This document shows, one piece after another, positions 8,350 through 16,769 of a DNA stretch of 64,000 nt; the stretch's first letter is position 1, and each line of letters begins with the position of its first letter. The notes beneath the pieces are model-generated. The model had not been told where the DNA came from, made no database searches, and worked only from the letters and a program-made list of their open reading frames with translations. Source of the stretch: Bacillus sp. B15-48 (GTDB taxonomy: Bacteria; Bacillota; Bacilli; Bacillales; Cytobacillaceae); assembly GCF_016879755.1 (NCBI RefSeq), contig NZ_WOFU01000001.1, positions 868,001-932,000 of the forward strand, given 5' to 3'. The translations under genes were made by a program, and so were the position numbers.

Positions 8350-9960
8350 TTACATCTTAACAACCATGATGAGATCACCTTTTTTAACGTCTTGTTGATG
8401 TTCTCCGATCATTTCAACCACTTCCCCATTCACTCCTGCTACTACATCTGTTCCTTCAAAAAGTAAGCCTGGTCTCATGGTATAGATGGTACTTACTACT
8501 GATTTAGGTTTAACGGTGTCCCCTACATAAACGAACCTTTTATTACTTAAGGTAAAAATCAGTTGATGTGGGTTCCCATTCGTTAAAGAGAGATGGCCAT
8601 CCTTTGGCGCCACGACAGAATGGTAGGTTTCCATCATCGTTTTCATGCCGGCATAAGCACCTAGTGATAGAATCTCGTTTAGCATTTGTTCCGCTTCTTC
8701 CTTCTTACAATGGGTAACAATCGTTGCCGGCAGTTTGGCTATCAGTTTTTTAACCTCTTCCGTCTTCATATCGAGTAGATCACCTAGTCTTTTAATCAAC
8801 AAAGACTTGTCATGGCTATAGGTATACAGCAAGACTTCATAGATTCTATCCTTTTCTTCCTGCTTATTTTCCAAAATTTCATTTTCAAACTGACCAAATT
8901 CGATAATGTCAGCTGTTTCGACCTTTTGAGATTCATTGACAATTTTTAAGTTCCACAACAATTCCAAGACAAAGTCAAACAGATTGACTTTGCAATCGGG
9001 GCTCATATATGCCCTGTTTTTTAAATATTGCTGGACCATGGAAAGCTTTAGGTCTCTTTCGTCAAAAGCAACACCAGCGAAAGTTAATTGTTCCTTTACT
9101 GTTTCTACAAGGTACTTTTCTTCCCCATTTATTTTCTGTATTTTCTCAATTCCCTTTATCAAAGGCGCTTCATACGGTTCGATTGTTTCGAAGCCGTCAA
9201 CATTCATTCCCTCAAAAAGCCTTTCCATTAAGTCCGGGCTTTCAACTAAACAAGCATAGAAGGACTGAGAGGAAATCTCTTGCTTAATCGGCAGCCCGAT
9301 CCCATCAAGGGTGGATTTTAATACCATCAAGTCGGCTGTTGACCAACTTCCTTTTGTTCTATGTAAAAAATCATTCGTAATACATACCATCTTTTCTTCA
9401 TCCGACAACAAGGAATACTCCGTACCGTTATACATCTGGTACTCAATCGTTGTATTCCAATGCAATAATTCAACATTGCGCTCCAACTTATCTAGGCGCG
9501 ATTCATGCTTGACGATGTCAGCACGTGTTTGTTTGAAGAAAGCTCCCAGCATTTTATAGATTTGATTAAATTCCTCATCACTTTCTAAAACAAGTGTATT
9601 TAACTTATTATTCACTGCTGTAACTAAATCAAAGGTTAATAAATTTTGCTCTGCAAGTTTTTGAATCATTTGCTGGGATGCGTATTGGGAGCGGGCAATG
9701 CCTTCATCGATTTGTGCTCTTATCTTTTGATTCTTTCCTGTGAGGTTATTCCAATGTCGTTTGAAAAAGCCTTGTTCCGCTAGTTCATTGGCCCTGCCTT
9801 CGCTAGCGGCCAAGGCAGTCACAGAGTCAAAGGTCAGTTTGTTAATCATAGCTGCATTCCCTTTATGGGCAGCAATCGCATGCTCAATTAGTTTATTAAT
9901 CTCCGCCTTTTCTGGCTCTGAAACTTCCATTCTTTTAGGTAAAACGAGTAATTCTCCCAT
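8350..9960 (-). CDS. Patatin-associated protein with L7/L12-like and degenerate BCCP-like domains
   Basis: Starting at MGELLVLPKRM (GGGGAG 6 nt upstream; an in-frame ATG 27 nt earlier lies inside the patatin gene), the protein is 536 aa. Residues 1-170 are helical with coiled-coil character. Residues about 373-440 read like the ribosomal L7/L12 C-terminal domain: VLLYTYSHDKSLLIKRLGDL, EEVKKLIAKLPATIV, then KKEEAEQMLNEILSLGA. Residues about 446-536 resemble a biotin/lipoyl barrel (VVAPKDGHLSL, FVYVGDTVKPKSVVSTI, VNGEVVEMIGEHQQDVKKGD), but the MKM biotin site is MRP, with Arg where Lys is needed (about 496). It follows the patatin gene by 13 bp and should be co-transcribed. No known function is assigned; the domain calls are by eye. 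Confidence 0.65.
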   Translation of the reverse strand: MGELLVLPKRMEVSEPEKAEINKLIEHAIAAHKGNAAMINKLTFDSVTALAASEGRANELAEQGFFKRHWNNLTGKNQKIRAQIDEGIARSQYASQQMIQKLAEQNLLTFDLVTAVNNKLNTLVLESDEEFNQIYKMLGAFFKQTRADIVKHESRLDKLERNVELLHWNTTIEYQMYNGTEYSLLSDEEKMVCITNDFLHRTKGSWSTADLMVLKSTLDGIGLPIKQEISSQSFYACLVESPDLMERLFEGMNVDGFETIEPYEAPLIKGIEKIQKINGEEKYLVETVKEQLTFAGVAFDERDLKLSMVQQYLKNRAYMSPDCKVNLFDFVLELLWNLKIVNESQKVETADIIEFGQFENEILENKQEEKDRIYEVLLYTYSHDKSLLIKRLGDLLDMKTEEVKKLIAKLPATIVTHCKKEEAEQMLNEILSLGAYAGMKTMMETYHSVVAPKDGHLSLTNGNPHQLIFTLSNKRFVYVGDTVKPKSVVSTIYTMRPGLLFEGTDVVAGVNGEVVEMIGEHQQDVKKGDLIMVVKM

Positions 9961-9973
9961 ATGTATCTCCCCT

Positions 9974-10933
9974 TCAGTTTGTATCATCGAGCAAGTGATA
10001 AAGTTCCTTTTTCAGATTTTCTCTTTCAGCTAATCGATCTTTATGCTTCCCGTTAAATTCATGTTCACTGTTTTTCAACTCATTCCAACCAATGCTCATC
10101 TTTTGTTGAACGACCGCCATCTGAAAAATCGGTTGAAGGATGTTGATTGTATCCCTATAGCCTTGCTCGATTCTTCTCCTTGACCCGGAAGGAGTAAAGT
10201 CCAATGTCCCAGTAAAAAAACCACCTTGTGTTTCTTTCGGAACAATTTCAACAATGTGAGCGTTTGGAAACTGCTCCCTTTCAACAACAGCTGTTCTTCC
10301 TAGATGAACCAATAAAATCACATCACAGCCAATCTCATAAAGCGGCCGAATCGGGAGATTGTCTCCAATCACTGGAAGACCGCCATCCCAATAGGTCTGA
10401 CCATCTATTTTTACCGGATCAAAGATAAATGGAATCGCTGAGGAAGCCAGTAAAACCGATTCGATTTTATCCTCATCAAGAAGGTTCAATTTCATATACT
10501 CAGGCTTCATCGACCTCGCGTTCATGCAAGTGGCAAAACAAGGAATCTGGCTAGTCGATATGGAGGATAAATCGACATAGTTTCTAATAATCTCTAATAA
10601 TCCCGCTCTCGAAAACCAACCGTGGCCAATAATTTTCTCACTTAAACGATTAAATAAATCGAATACTGGGGCTGGAACGTATTTCATCGCTTTGGTTAAG
10701 AGTTCTTGTGTATTTGGAGTTAGGATTTTCTCAGGACGAATCTCCAGCCAGACTTTCTCAGCTACTTTCAAATCCCCTTGTAAAAATAAAGCCGTATTCA
10801 ACGCCCCAACAGAAGTTCCCGCTATTGCCTTAATGTTTTGATCGACTCCAAATTCTTTTAATGCCTTCCAAACACCAACATGATACGCTCCCTTTCCGCC
10901 ACCACCAGCAAGCACCAACCCAATTTTTTTCAT
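9974..10933 (-). CDS. Patatin-like phospholipase
   Basis: A serine lipid acyl hydrolase of the patatin/RssA type that should release fatty acids from membrane lipids. The glycine-rich oxyanion loop GGGGKGAYHVGV is near the N-terminus, the nucleophile elbow GTSVG around residue 42, and the catalytic DGG motif in YWDGGLPVIGDNLPI. The ATG of MKKIGLVLAG at 10933 has GGTGGG 4 nt upstream and is preferred over the ATG at 10945. Length (319 aa) is normal. The gene is transcribed with the downstream L7/L12-BCCP-like gene. Cellular patatins, defence effectors (CapV-type) and housekeeping lipases share these motifs, so the role is open. Confidence 0.88.
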   Translation of the reverse strand: MKKIGLVLAGGGGKGAYHVGVWKALKEFGVDQNIKAIAGTSVGALNTALFLQGDLKVAEKVWLEIRPEKILTPNTQELLTKAMKYVPAPVFDLFNRLSEKIIGHGWFSRAGLLEIIRNYVDLSSISTSQIPCFATCMNARSMKPEYMKLNLLDEDKIESVLLASSAIPFIFDPVKIDGQTYWDGGLPVIGDNLPIRPLYEIGCDVILLVHLGRTAVVEREQFPNAHIVEIVPKETQGGFFTGTLDFTPSGSRRRIEQGYRDTINILQPIFQMAVVQQKMSIGWNELKNSEHEFNGKHKDRLAERENLKKELYHLLDDTN

Positions 10934-11019
10934 AAAGCCCACCATTCTGTTATTTAAAAATAATTCTTATCTATTTCATTCTAATGCTATAGTCCTAGAA
11001 ATTAAATAGTTAAAAAGGG

Positions 11020-11075
11020 GAAACACGGGGACGGTTCTGCCGTTTCTCTTTGCTGAGCGGGGGGATAGACACCAG
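11020..11075. repeat. REP-like hairpin with degenerate REP-A end
   Basis: GAAAC (11020-11024) and GTTTC (11042-11046) flank ACGGGGACGGTTCTGCC, the GGGACGGTTCT motif seen in RAYT-linked repeats of Bacillus genomes. GCTGAGCGGGGGGATAGACACC follows, a decayed REP-A end. A reverse-complement relative is at 12014-12044. Confidence 0.65.
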
Positions 11076-11129
11076 AAAGAACTTCCCCCATGTCTCCTTA
11101 TTTACTCATAGTTAGAAAGAACATAAAAT

Positions 11130-11335
11130 TGACCGAGTGCTGTCCCACTCGATTATGCAACTACATGCCGTAATGTATGCCGTATGAAGAGCGGCTGACC
11201 AAAACAGAATTAAGTACTAACGAAAAAAAGTAACTATCCTATCCTTTGGTCGGGGCTAGACGGTTACTTTTTTCTATTTGTAACGATCATAAATACTACT
11301 GTAATTAAAAAATCAGCTATCTCCCTATCAACTTT
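11130..11335. pseudogene. Decayed Hol-Tox type I toxin-antitoxin module
   Basis: Plus-strand sequence from TTGACCGAGTG (11130) through GAAGAGCGGCTGACC to the convergent terminator (11222-11275) matches the antisense RNA of the intact modules at 20.3 and 20.9 kb. On the minus strand only the toxin C-terminal part survives (ITVVFMIVTNRKK then stop). The start, the TYEA motif and the ribosome site are missing, and a REP-B hairpin lies just upstream at 11350. Confidence 0.7.
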
Positions 11336-11337
11336 CG

Positions 11338-11528
11338 ACAAAATTCGGGGCGTCACTGTGACGCTTTTTTTGCCAAAATGTCTCGTCTTTTTCAAGCCCT
11401 TTTAATAGATTAATAAAGTGCTTTTCAAGGTAATCTCGATGAAAATGTTGGGATGAACATCCGTTTATAGCGTAATATTTCTCCGCCAGCCTACACACCC
11501 ATCGATTTATTTCTTTGGTTCCGTTGGA
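11338..11528 (-). pseudogene. Unidentified coding remnant running into a REP-B hairpin
   Basis: A minus-strand open frame without a start reads EINRWVCRLAEKYYAINGCS, then about 25 more well-mixed residues including HRDYLEKHFINLLKGL. It then reads straight through the REP-B hairpin GCGTCAC-T-GTGACGC (11350-11364). It looks like a fragment of a lost gene whose 3' end was replaced by the repeat. The family is unknown. Confidence 0.35.
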
Positions 11529-12013
11529 GGTTCATCTCTCCAAACTTCGTTCAGAGGCGTGGGGACGTACCCTGTGCTCTTTGAATTATGGACTCTGATG
11601 GAAGCATAGGATACGTCTCATGCTTCCCCTTTTGATTCGTATCGCTAAGCGATATAACCTTAAAATGACCTATCACTGTTTGCTCAAACATCGGAACACT
11701 TATAGCGTTACGCGATACGGACAAGTCATTAGGCGATACAGTTGAAAACTTTTTGTAAGGCAATAGTAAGATTAGAAGAGTCCGCAGAAACTGACCAAAT
11801 ATAGAAAATTACCCCTCGAGACCTTATTCCCTATTTTTTATCGCATCTAAAGGTAAATTAGAGTCAAATGCTATTTATACTTACATTCCTTTTTTCGATT
11901 ATTAACACTAAATATTTTCAAATCCCAACAAAAATTCCCGGGAAATATCTACAAATTATGAGCAGTTATCGACAATGAATTGAGAGCAAGGCCAGTGGGC
12001 AGACCCCAATGGA

Positions 12014-12185
12014 GTGAAACGGCAGAACCGTCCCGGTGTTTCACTAGTGCGGGGGACTGACACCAAAAAAGTAGATGAGCCCTTATCAAAGGCTCACCCT
12101 CCCGTGGAACATTTTCGTGAAACAAGATTATTCGGGGCGTCACTGTGACGCTATTTTACGCTATTTTATGAGCGGGGGCCCTAGA
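12014..12185. repeat. Composite REP-like element (hairpin, REP-A, hairpin, REP-B, REP-A end)
   Basis: GTGAAAC (12014-12020) pairs with GTTTCAC (12038-12044) around GGCAGAACCGTCCCGGT. TAGTGCGGGGGACTGACACC (REP-A) follows at 12045-12064, then GAGCC...GGCTC, CCGTGGAAC, AACAAGATTATTCGGG, the REP-B hairpin (12137-12151), and GAGCGGGGGCCCTAG at about 12168. It is the most complete composite in the window and abuts the 3' end of the CoiA-like gene. The 11.53-12.01 kb stretch holds no convincing gene. Confidence 0.75.
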
Positions 12186-12222
12186 ACTGAACTTAGTCTT
12201 TTCTCTCTCAACAGCCACCTTG

Positions 12223-13569
12223 TCAATAACTGATATTTAATACTTTATAAACCCTATCATTGACAAACTCCTTATATACTAATTCAAGAACTCCATTATC
12301 AACTAATTCCTCTAGACATTGGCAAACATCTGGATAAATTTTATACCGGCCTGTCCTGTAGGTTTCTGGCGATGCCCCGCATTGTAATACTAAATAATTA
12401 CTGACTTCGGTTGCCGAAAACTCATGGGTATCTCGTATATAAGCTTTTATCTTTTGTGCAAATTCGCTTTTTTGTAGAGTCGGCCTCTCTTTTTGATTTA
12501 GGATAGACTGATTTTCCCGCCACTTTGGTATGAGAATATGCTTTTGTATAAGTGCTTTTTCATTATCAGACTTTGTGGCTAATTCTATTCTTTGTTGTTT
12601 CTCTTGCTCATTTACCCTATACTCGACTTCTCTCTTTTTTGCCTCCAGAACGAATCGTTCCCTTTGATTTTTTTCAATATTGGGGTCGCATAATTGTAGT
12701 TCTTGATTAGTCCATAGAGCAGTCGATAAGCTTATTCGGTAAGCATCGTTTAAAGCAAATGCACGATACGGATGTTTGTCGCGGTCTTTGATAAACCGTT
12801 GGACAGTAAATTCTATACTTGTCTCAGTTGAGTGAACATAATAGACACTTTGAACATCATAAAAAGATGGTGATTTTGTGTGATAATAGGTAAACAGATC
12901 AAATATTGAATCACTGAGTGGCATCGAATTTATCATTTTCTCCCATACAACATCTTCAGTTGTCTTTATAGCAATATCGTACTCAGCTTCCCACAAGTGA
13001 ATGACACGATGATCCATATCTACTGATTGCTCAACATCTTCTATAAACCATATTGGTTCTAAACTTTTCTTCTTAAAATAACTATTTCGTTTTTTTATTT
13101 GTTTGACAAGGCTTTCATCTTTATTTGAAGTGACATCAGTTAAAATTATTATTGCAAGTTCTCTTCCCTCGCTATCAATTACAATATCAGGGTAATAACT
13201 CCATTTTTCTGATGCTTTTTTAATATATCCGTAATCTACTTTTAAGCGATCATTTATTTTTTCTTGTGTTTTCAACTCATCATATATAATCTCTTTCATA
13301 ACTGAATGTTTCTTAGATTCTCTTTTTACCTGTTTCTGATAAACTTCACTAGCAACTGACACTTCGCATGATTTGGAGTGGCGATGAGCAAAGTGTTCCT
13401 CTCTTATTTCGCCTGACTTTAGAATTAAACTTTCAAGGCAGTATGGACATTGAAAGGCTCCTTTATCGGCTCGTTTTTTGAGTTTATTTATTTCGCCCTT
13501 CACATCTGCTATAGACTCCATATGAATCTTTAAATCGAAATACTTGCCTTCATATAAAGCTTCTTGCAA
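12223..13569 (-). CDS. Competence protein CoiA-like family protein
   Basis: 448 residues. The N-terminal part carries the CoiA-type zinc-binding module: FQCPYCLESLILKSG with a Cys pair, then EEHFAHRHSKSCE. A nuclease-like region follows with YYPDIVIDSEGRELAIIILTD and NSYFKKKSLEPIWFIED. The Gln/Lys pattern of active PD-(D/E)xK nucleases is not fully clear. A long charged helical stretch (VLEAKKREVEYRVNEQEKQQ) and a winged-helix-like C-terminus follow. Translation starts at TTG with AAAGGGAG upstream. CoiA is required for DNA uptake processing in Streptococcus and Bacillus, but this copy is a divergent long variant and could instead be an accessory nuclease. Confidence 0.7.
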   Translation of the reverse strand: MQEALYEGKYFDLKIHMESIADVKGEINKLKKRADKGAFQCPYCLESLILKSGEIREEHFAHRHSKSCEVSVASEVYQKQVKRESKKHSVMKEIIYDELKTQEKINDRLKVDYGYIKKASEKWSYYPDIVIDSEGRELAIIILTDVTSNKDESLVKQIKKRNSYFKKKSLEPIWFIEDVEQSVDMDHRVIHLWEAEYDIAIKTTEDVVWEKMINSMPLSDSIFDLFTYYHTKSPSFYDVQSVYYVHSTETSIEFTVQRFIKDRDKHPYRAFALNDAYRISLSTALWTNQELQLCDPNIEKNQRERFVLEAKKREVEYRVNEQEKQQRIELATKSDNEKALIQKHILIPKWRENQSILNQKERPTLQKSEFAQKIKAYIRDTHEFSATEVSNYLVLQCGASPETYRTGRYKIYPDVCQCLEELVDNGVLELVYKEFVNDRVYKVLNISY

Positions 13570-14059
13570 CTAAATCACTCCCTTTTACATAATTATTTGA
13601 TTCAGTTAAAAAGCAGTCTATTAGTAAACTAGCTCGTATTGTATTGTCATTTTTTGGATAACACTAGTGGAAAACATCACAAAAAAAGCATATGGACGTA
13701 ATCATTTTAAAAGCATCGCTTCAACACATTCGGGGAGTGACACTAAATCTATTCTATCTCCAACTCCATTTTAAGCACTTCGAGACTAACAAAAGCCGAA
13801 TTTAAACTCATTTTATCATCACCCGAATTAGTATATTTTTCCTAATTTCCATTTTATAGTGTGTTAGTAATAAAGTCTACCATTCGAGTGAATGAAGCAA
13901 AATAAAACACCTCCAAAGACCTAGAATTTATATATAAATCTATAGCATTAAAAGCATCCTGCCATGAACTATACGCTAAGTACGGACCTGGCAGATGGAG
14001 CAAAAGGCCTACCATACACTAATCGACACCTTTATCACCGAAACTAATTGGAGGACATC
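13570..14059. other. Intergenic stretch without a recognised gene
   Basis: About 490 bp between the divergent CoiA-like and ComK-like genes. I see AT-rich sequence, GTATATTTTTCC and TATATATAAATC promoter-like tracts, and a CATTCGGGGAGTGACACT fragment near 13729 that resembles a decayed REP-B core. No open frame, RNA gene or strong operator could be supported. Confidence 0.4.
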
Positions 14060-14066
14060 ATTCGGC

Positions 14067-14081
14067 GCGTCACTGTGACGC
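14067..14081. repeat. REP-B hairpin
   Basis: CATTCGGC followed by GCGTCAC-T-GTGACGC and a run of T. A half copy (TAAGATTATTCGTGGCGTCACTGTG, 14263-14287) sits 200 bp further on, immediately before the ComK-like coding region. Open frames drawn through these copies (such as 14048-14302) are not considered genes. Confidence 0.75.
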
Positions 14082-14292
14082 TCTTTTTTTGCCCTCAGCC
14101 AACTTTTGAGCACTATACTACGTGGTGCAAAATGGGTTTTCATATTCTAATAGTCTTAACAAGGAGAATGCGTTTAGAAGTTCTTATGCATGGCGTTGCT
14201 GTGAGGAAATTTGATACGCATATGCGTTCCACTTTGATTTTTCCGATATGTTATTTTTTCATAAGATTATTCGTGGCGTCACTGTGCATTTT

Positions 14293-14772
14293 ATGTACAT
14301 GATGGGCCATTACGACCGCTGCGGAAAGTTTTGCGCTAAGGTCACTGATGTAAATGGAACATTCATTGTTGACCAATCCCCAGTTGAAATTCTTAATACA
14401 AGCATCCAATCAATCGGCTTCAATTACCGTGGAGCCCTCGAGACCTCTAAATGGCTGCTGGGCGATATCCACATGTGTCCGATTATGGTCAATCCCATCC
14501 ACCGAATTATCGTGTTTCCGACACGTTCACATAAACACGAAGAAACCATCTGGTTAAACCCCCAACACATCAAAAGAACGATCAGCTACAACCGCAAAAC
14601 GATGATTCTCTTCAGCAACGGCACCACCCTTGTCATTCCAACTCGATTAGCATCCTTCAACACTAAGCTCCAAACGGCAGAACAACTCGAAAAAATCACG
14701 ATGTCCTTGAGCACAAAAACGTTTACGTTTGTGTTTGACCCGAGGAAAAGACGGACAAAAGATAAGCATTAA
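14293..14772 (+). pseudogene. comK: ComK-family competence regulator with 5' end replaced by a REP-B fragment
   Basis: The frame matches ComK from about its residue 20 onward: GHYDRCGKFCAKVTDVNGTF, VDQSPVEILNTSIQSIGFNY, CPIMVNPIHRIIVFPTRSHK, then FSNGTTLVIPTRLASF. ComK normally opens with a further 15-20 residues (a YExN...TMAxLP-like segment). Here that part is missing and the sequence before MMGHYDR is a REP-B fragment. The C-terminal 25-30 residues of B. subtilis ComK are also shorter or diverged. No good ribosome site precedes the available ATGs (14293, 14299, 14302). It may be a non-functional second copy or a truncated regulator. ComK binds AT-box promoters to switch on DNA uptake genes. 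Confidence 0.7.
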
Positions 14773-14880
14773 TCGCTAAACATAGGGGAGCTTCTCTTAT
14801 ATATGACTTCCCTCTCCCCAAATTCACTACCCCCTACTAAAAAATAACCGAGATGAGATTCATCTAAAAGGAGACCGAAA

Positions 14881-15804
14881 ATGAACGGAATTATCAAAAG
14901 CAGAAAAACATCACATTTCGCACAAATTGAAAATCAAGTGTTACAAAGTCAATTAGCGGATATCCGCTCAATCGGCTTACTTGCCCACTTAATGTCCCTG
15001 CCCCCTAATTGGAAGATACAGAAAACTCATCTTTATCGCAATTTCGGGCGCGGGCCGATCACGAACGCAATTGCCGAATTAGAGGAGAAGAAATACTGGG
15101 TCCACCTTATCTATCGTGACAAAAGCAAGACCGTTCACGCGTATCATGTCTCAGATGTGGCCTTCACCGATGAAGAGGTTCGCACAAGAATCACCGAAAT
15201 CACAGATGCCGGTTTTCCCATTCGAAAGATCAGCTCCCCTTTCCAACATTTATTGACGGAAGCGGAAATTATTGTGCCTGTTTCGAATGTTGATTTCGTA
15301 CAGTCCAATATGGACAGTCGAAAGCCGACTGCCGAAAACGAACAACTATTAAATAAACAAAGAGAAATAAAGAAAGAACAAATACATAAAAGGAAAACAA
15401 ACATTGTTAATTTACAAGACCCGGTCAACCATCTTCTTGAAGCGGATGTTTTTACACAAGCATTAACCTCTGCCTGTCACGAATTTTATCCGCTATTCGC
15501 ACCAGGGAGATGGAGTAAACAAGCATGGAACACAATGATTGCTGCCTTTGTTGAGGAAACGGTGAGTACAAAAAGATGGAGGAACATCCCAAGCGATCAC
15601 CTCTCATCTTATGCCAGAGCAGCCATTCTCAACATGGTTCATGCATGCGATTGTAAAAACGGCAAGAAAACGATCCACATGATGATTCCAAAACGACCGG
15701 TGCCATTTTATGATTGGGTAAGTGAGAAGCAGACGAAGACGAAGAGGTTGGAACCATCTAATTGCGGAAGAGTCCGTTTCAACATAGGATATTCTACTAG
15801 ATAA
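14881..15804 (+). CDS. Winged-helix DNA-binding / replication-initiator-like protein (307 aa)
   Basis: The first 110 residues look like a winged helix: ADIRSIGLLAHLMSLPPNWK, then HLYRNFGRGPITNAIAELEE and a beta wing (KYWVHLIYRDKSKTVHAYHV). This arrangement resembles phage or plasmid replication-initiator and DnaD-like N-terminal domains. A charged linker (KQREIKKEQIHKRK) leads to a C-terminal domain with FYPLFAPGRWSKQAWNTMIA. AAAAGGAG precedes the ATG. A truncated paralogue lies 65 bp downstream. Function is inferred only at the level of DNA binding, and no origin iterons were seen. Confidence 0.6.
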   Translation: MNGIIKSRKTSHFAQIENQVLQSQLADIRSIGLLAHLMSLPPNWKIQKTHLYRNFGRGPITNAIAELEEKKYWVHLIYRDKSKTVHAYHVSDVAFTDEEVRTRITEITDAGFPIRKISSPFQHLLTEAEIIVPVSNVDFVQSNMDSRKPTAENEQLLNKQREIKKEQIHKRKTNIVNLQDPVNHLLEADVFTQALTSACHEFYPLFAPGRWSKQAWNTMIAAFVEETVSTKRWRNIPSDHLSSYARAAILNMVHACDCKNGKKTIHMMIPKRPVPFYDWVSEKQTKTKRLEPSNCGRVRFNIGYSTR

Positions 15805-15869
15805 ATAGGTACTTGCGGTCAAAAAAAATAGCAGGCAGAATTCATGGCCTATCAAAGGAGTTTACAATC

Positions 15870-16259
15870 ATGTCAGGAATTATTTCCACAAAGTTCGTGC
15901 AAATCGAAAATCACCCATTGCAAGAGTTATCCGACATCCGCGCCATCGGCTTGCTTGCACACTTAATGTCAATGCCCCCTGATTGGGTTATTTGCAAAAC
16001 CCAGCTATATAAAAAATTCGGCCGCGCGATGGTGACAAACGCCATTGCCGTTCTTGAGGAGAATCGTCATTGGGTCCATATTGATTTCCGCGACGGCAGC
16101 AAAAACCTTCACGCCTACCGCCTATCCGACATCGCCTTTACCGATGACCAAGTAACCGAGTTGCTCAATGAACTAAGAGAAGCTGGCTTCCAAGTCAAAA
16201 ATGTCAGTCCATCCTTTCAACATTTACTAGCTACTAGAATTGAACACTCCCATGATTAA
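15870..16259 (+). CDS. Truncated paralogue of the winged-helix protein (129 aa)
   Basis: The start at ATG 15870 is set by AAAGGAG nine bases upstream. The protein repeats the N-terminal domain of its upstream neighbour almost motif for motif (SDIRAIGLLAHLMSMPPDW, LYKKFGRAMVTNAIAVLEEN, HWVHIDFRDGSKNLHAYRLS) and stops after SFQHLLATRIEHSHD, exactly where the neighbour enters its linker. It is either a tandem duplication that lost its 3' half or a stand-alone DNA-binding domain that could compete with the long version. Confidence 0.6.
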   Translation: MSGIISTKFVQIENHPLQELSDIRAIGLLAHLMSMPPDWVICKTQLYKKFGRAMVTNAIAVLEENRHWVHIDFRDGSKNLHAYRLSDIAFTDDQVTELLNELREAGFQVKNVSPSFQHLLATRIEHSHD

Positions 16260-16347
16260 AGTCACGAGATTCCGAGATTACTAAGTACAGAAACCCATCG
16301 GCTTCTAATTGATTAGACGAACCCCACAGTTCCTGCGGTTAGAAGTC

Positions 16348-16494
16348 TTATGGCTTCATTGTTTTTAATCCTGCGTTAACATCGACACCTACATCCAATG
16401 CCAATTCATTTCCGACAATAATAACAGGGCGCTGCTTCGTTTGATAAGATCCCTTAAAAAGGACATCTGCCAAACAAACATCACCCTGTTTCAT
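16348..16494 (-). pseudogene. MazF/PemK-family toxin, N-terminal fragment
   Basis: The frame begins MKQGDVCLADVLFKGSYQ and continues TKQRPVIIVGNE, the first two strands of the MazF/PemK fold with the GDV and RPV(I)IV motifs. After about 32 residues homology stops and the frame closes at LKTMKP, whereas the family needs about 110 residues. The ATG overlaps the antitoxin end (TAAGATG), the usual gene arrangement. The fragment cannot fold into a complete endoribonuclease. Confidence 0.7.
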
Positions 16495-16495
16495 C

Positions 16496-16666
16496 TTACT
16501 GCTCATTGTAGATGTCATCTTCTTCATTATCCCACCAGGCATAATTTTTACTTAGTAAAATAACATCCTTGGACATATATTTTTCTTTGATTTTATCGAG
16601 TACCTTTTGTCTTTCTTCCTCACTCAACATGTCAATTTCCTTGATAATTTTATCTGGAATAGACAT
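16496..16666 (-). CDS. Small antitoxin of the MazF/PemK type (56 aa)
   Basis: A short gene with GGAGGTGCGTGAG before its ATG. The product starts MSIPDKIIKEIDMLSEEER, goes on with KYMSKDVILLSKNYAWWDNE, and ends EEDDIYNEQ. An acidic, Trp-containing tail of the WWDNEEDDIY kind is typical of antitoxins paired with PemK-like toxins in Bacilli. The toxin reading frame downstream is truncated, so the antitoxin is now effectively an orphan. It could still neutralise a related toxin elsewhere. Confidence 0.65.
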   Translation of the reverse strand: MSIPDKIIKEIDMLSEEERQKVLDKIKEKYMSKDVILLSKNYAWWDNEEDDIYNEQ

Positions 16667-16736
16667 CTCACGCACCTCCGTTAATCTATACTCTTATTAT
16701 AACTTATATTCGACGGTCCTAGAATGTTCAACATAA

Positions 16737-16763
16737 AAAGGATTTTCCGGAGCGTCACTGTGC
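16737..16763. repeat. Partial REP-B copy
   Basis: AAGGATTTTCCGGAGCGTCACTGTG matches the left half of REP-B and lacks the second arm. It lies at the 3' end of the YifB gene. Confidence 0.6.
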
Positions 16764-16769
16764 CCAACA

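Noticed and set aside
11551-11763. 70-codon minus-strand frame (MPYKKFSTVSPN...)
   Set aside because: No clear ribosome site, no family pattern, and its end is formed by repeat-like GGGGACGTACC DNA. Might be a remnant but unsupported.
11949-12143. 64-codon minus-strand frame
   Set aside because: Runs through the composite REP element at 12.0-12.2 kb and cannot be separated from it.
14048-14302. 84-codon plus-strand frame
   Set aside because: Starts within a REP-B copy and runs over a second; composition is not protein-like.
16270-16347. IS200/IS605 right end next to the MazF fragment
   Set aside because: A CCCCACAG...CTGCGG stretch suggested it, but no hairpin of the right form and no TnpB sequence could be found.
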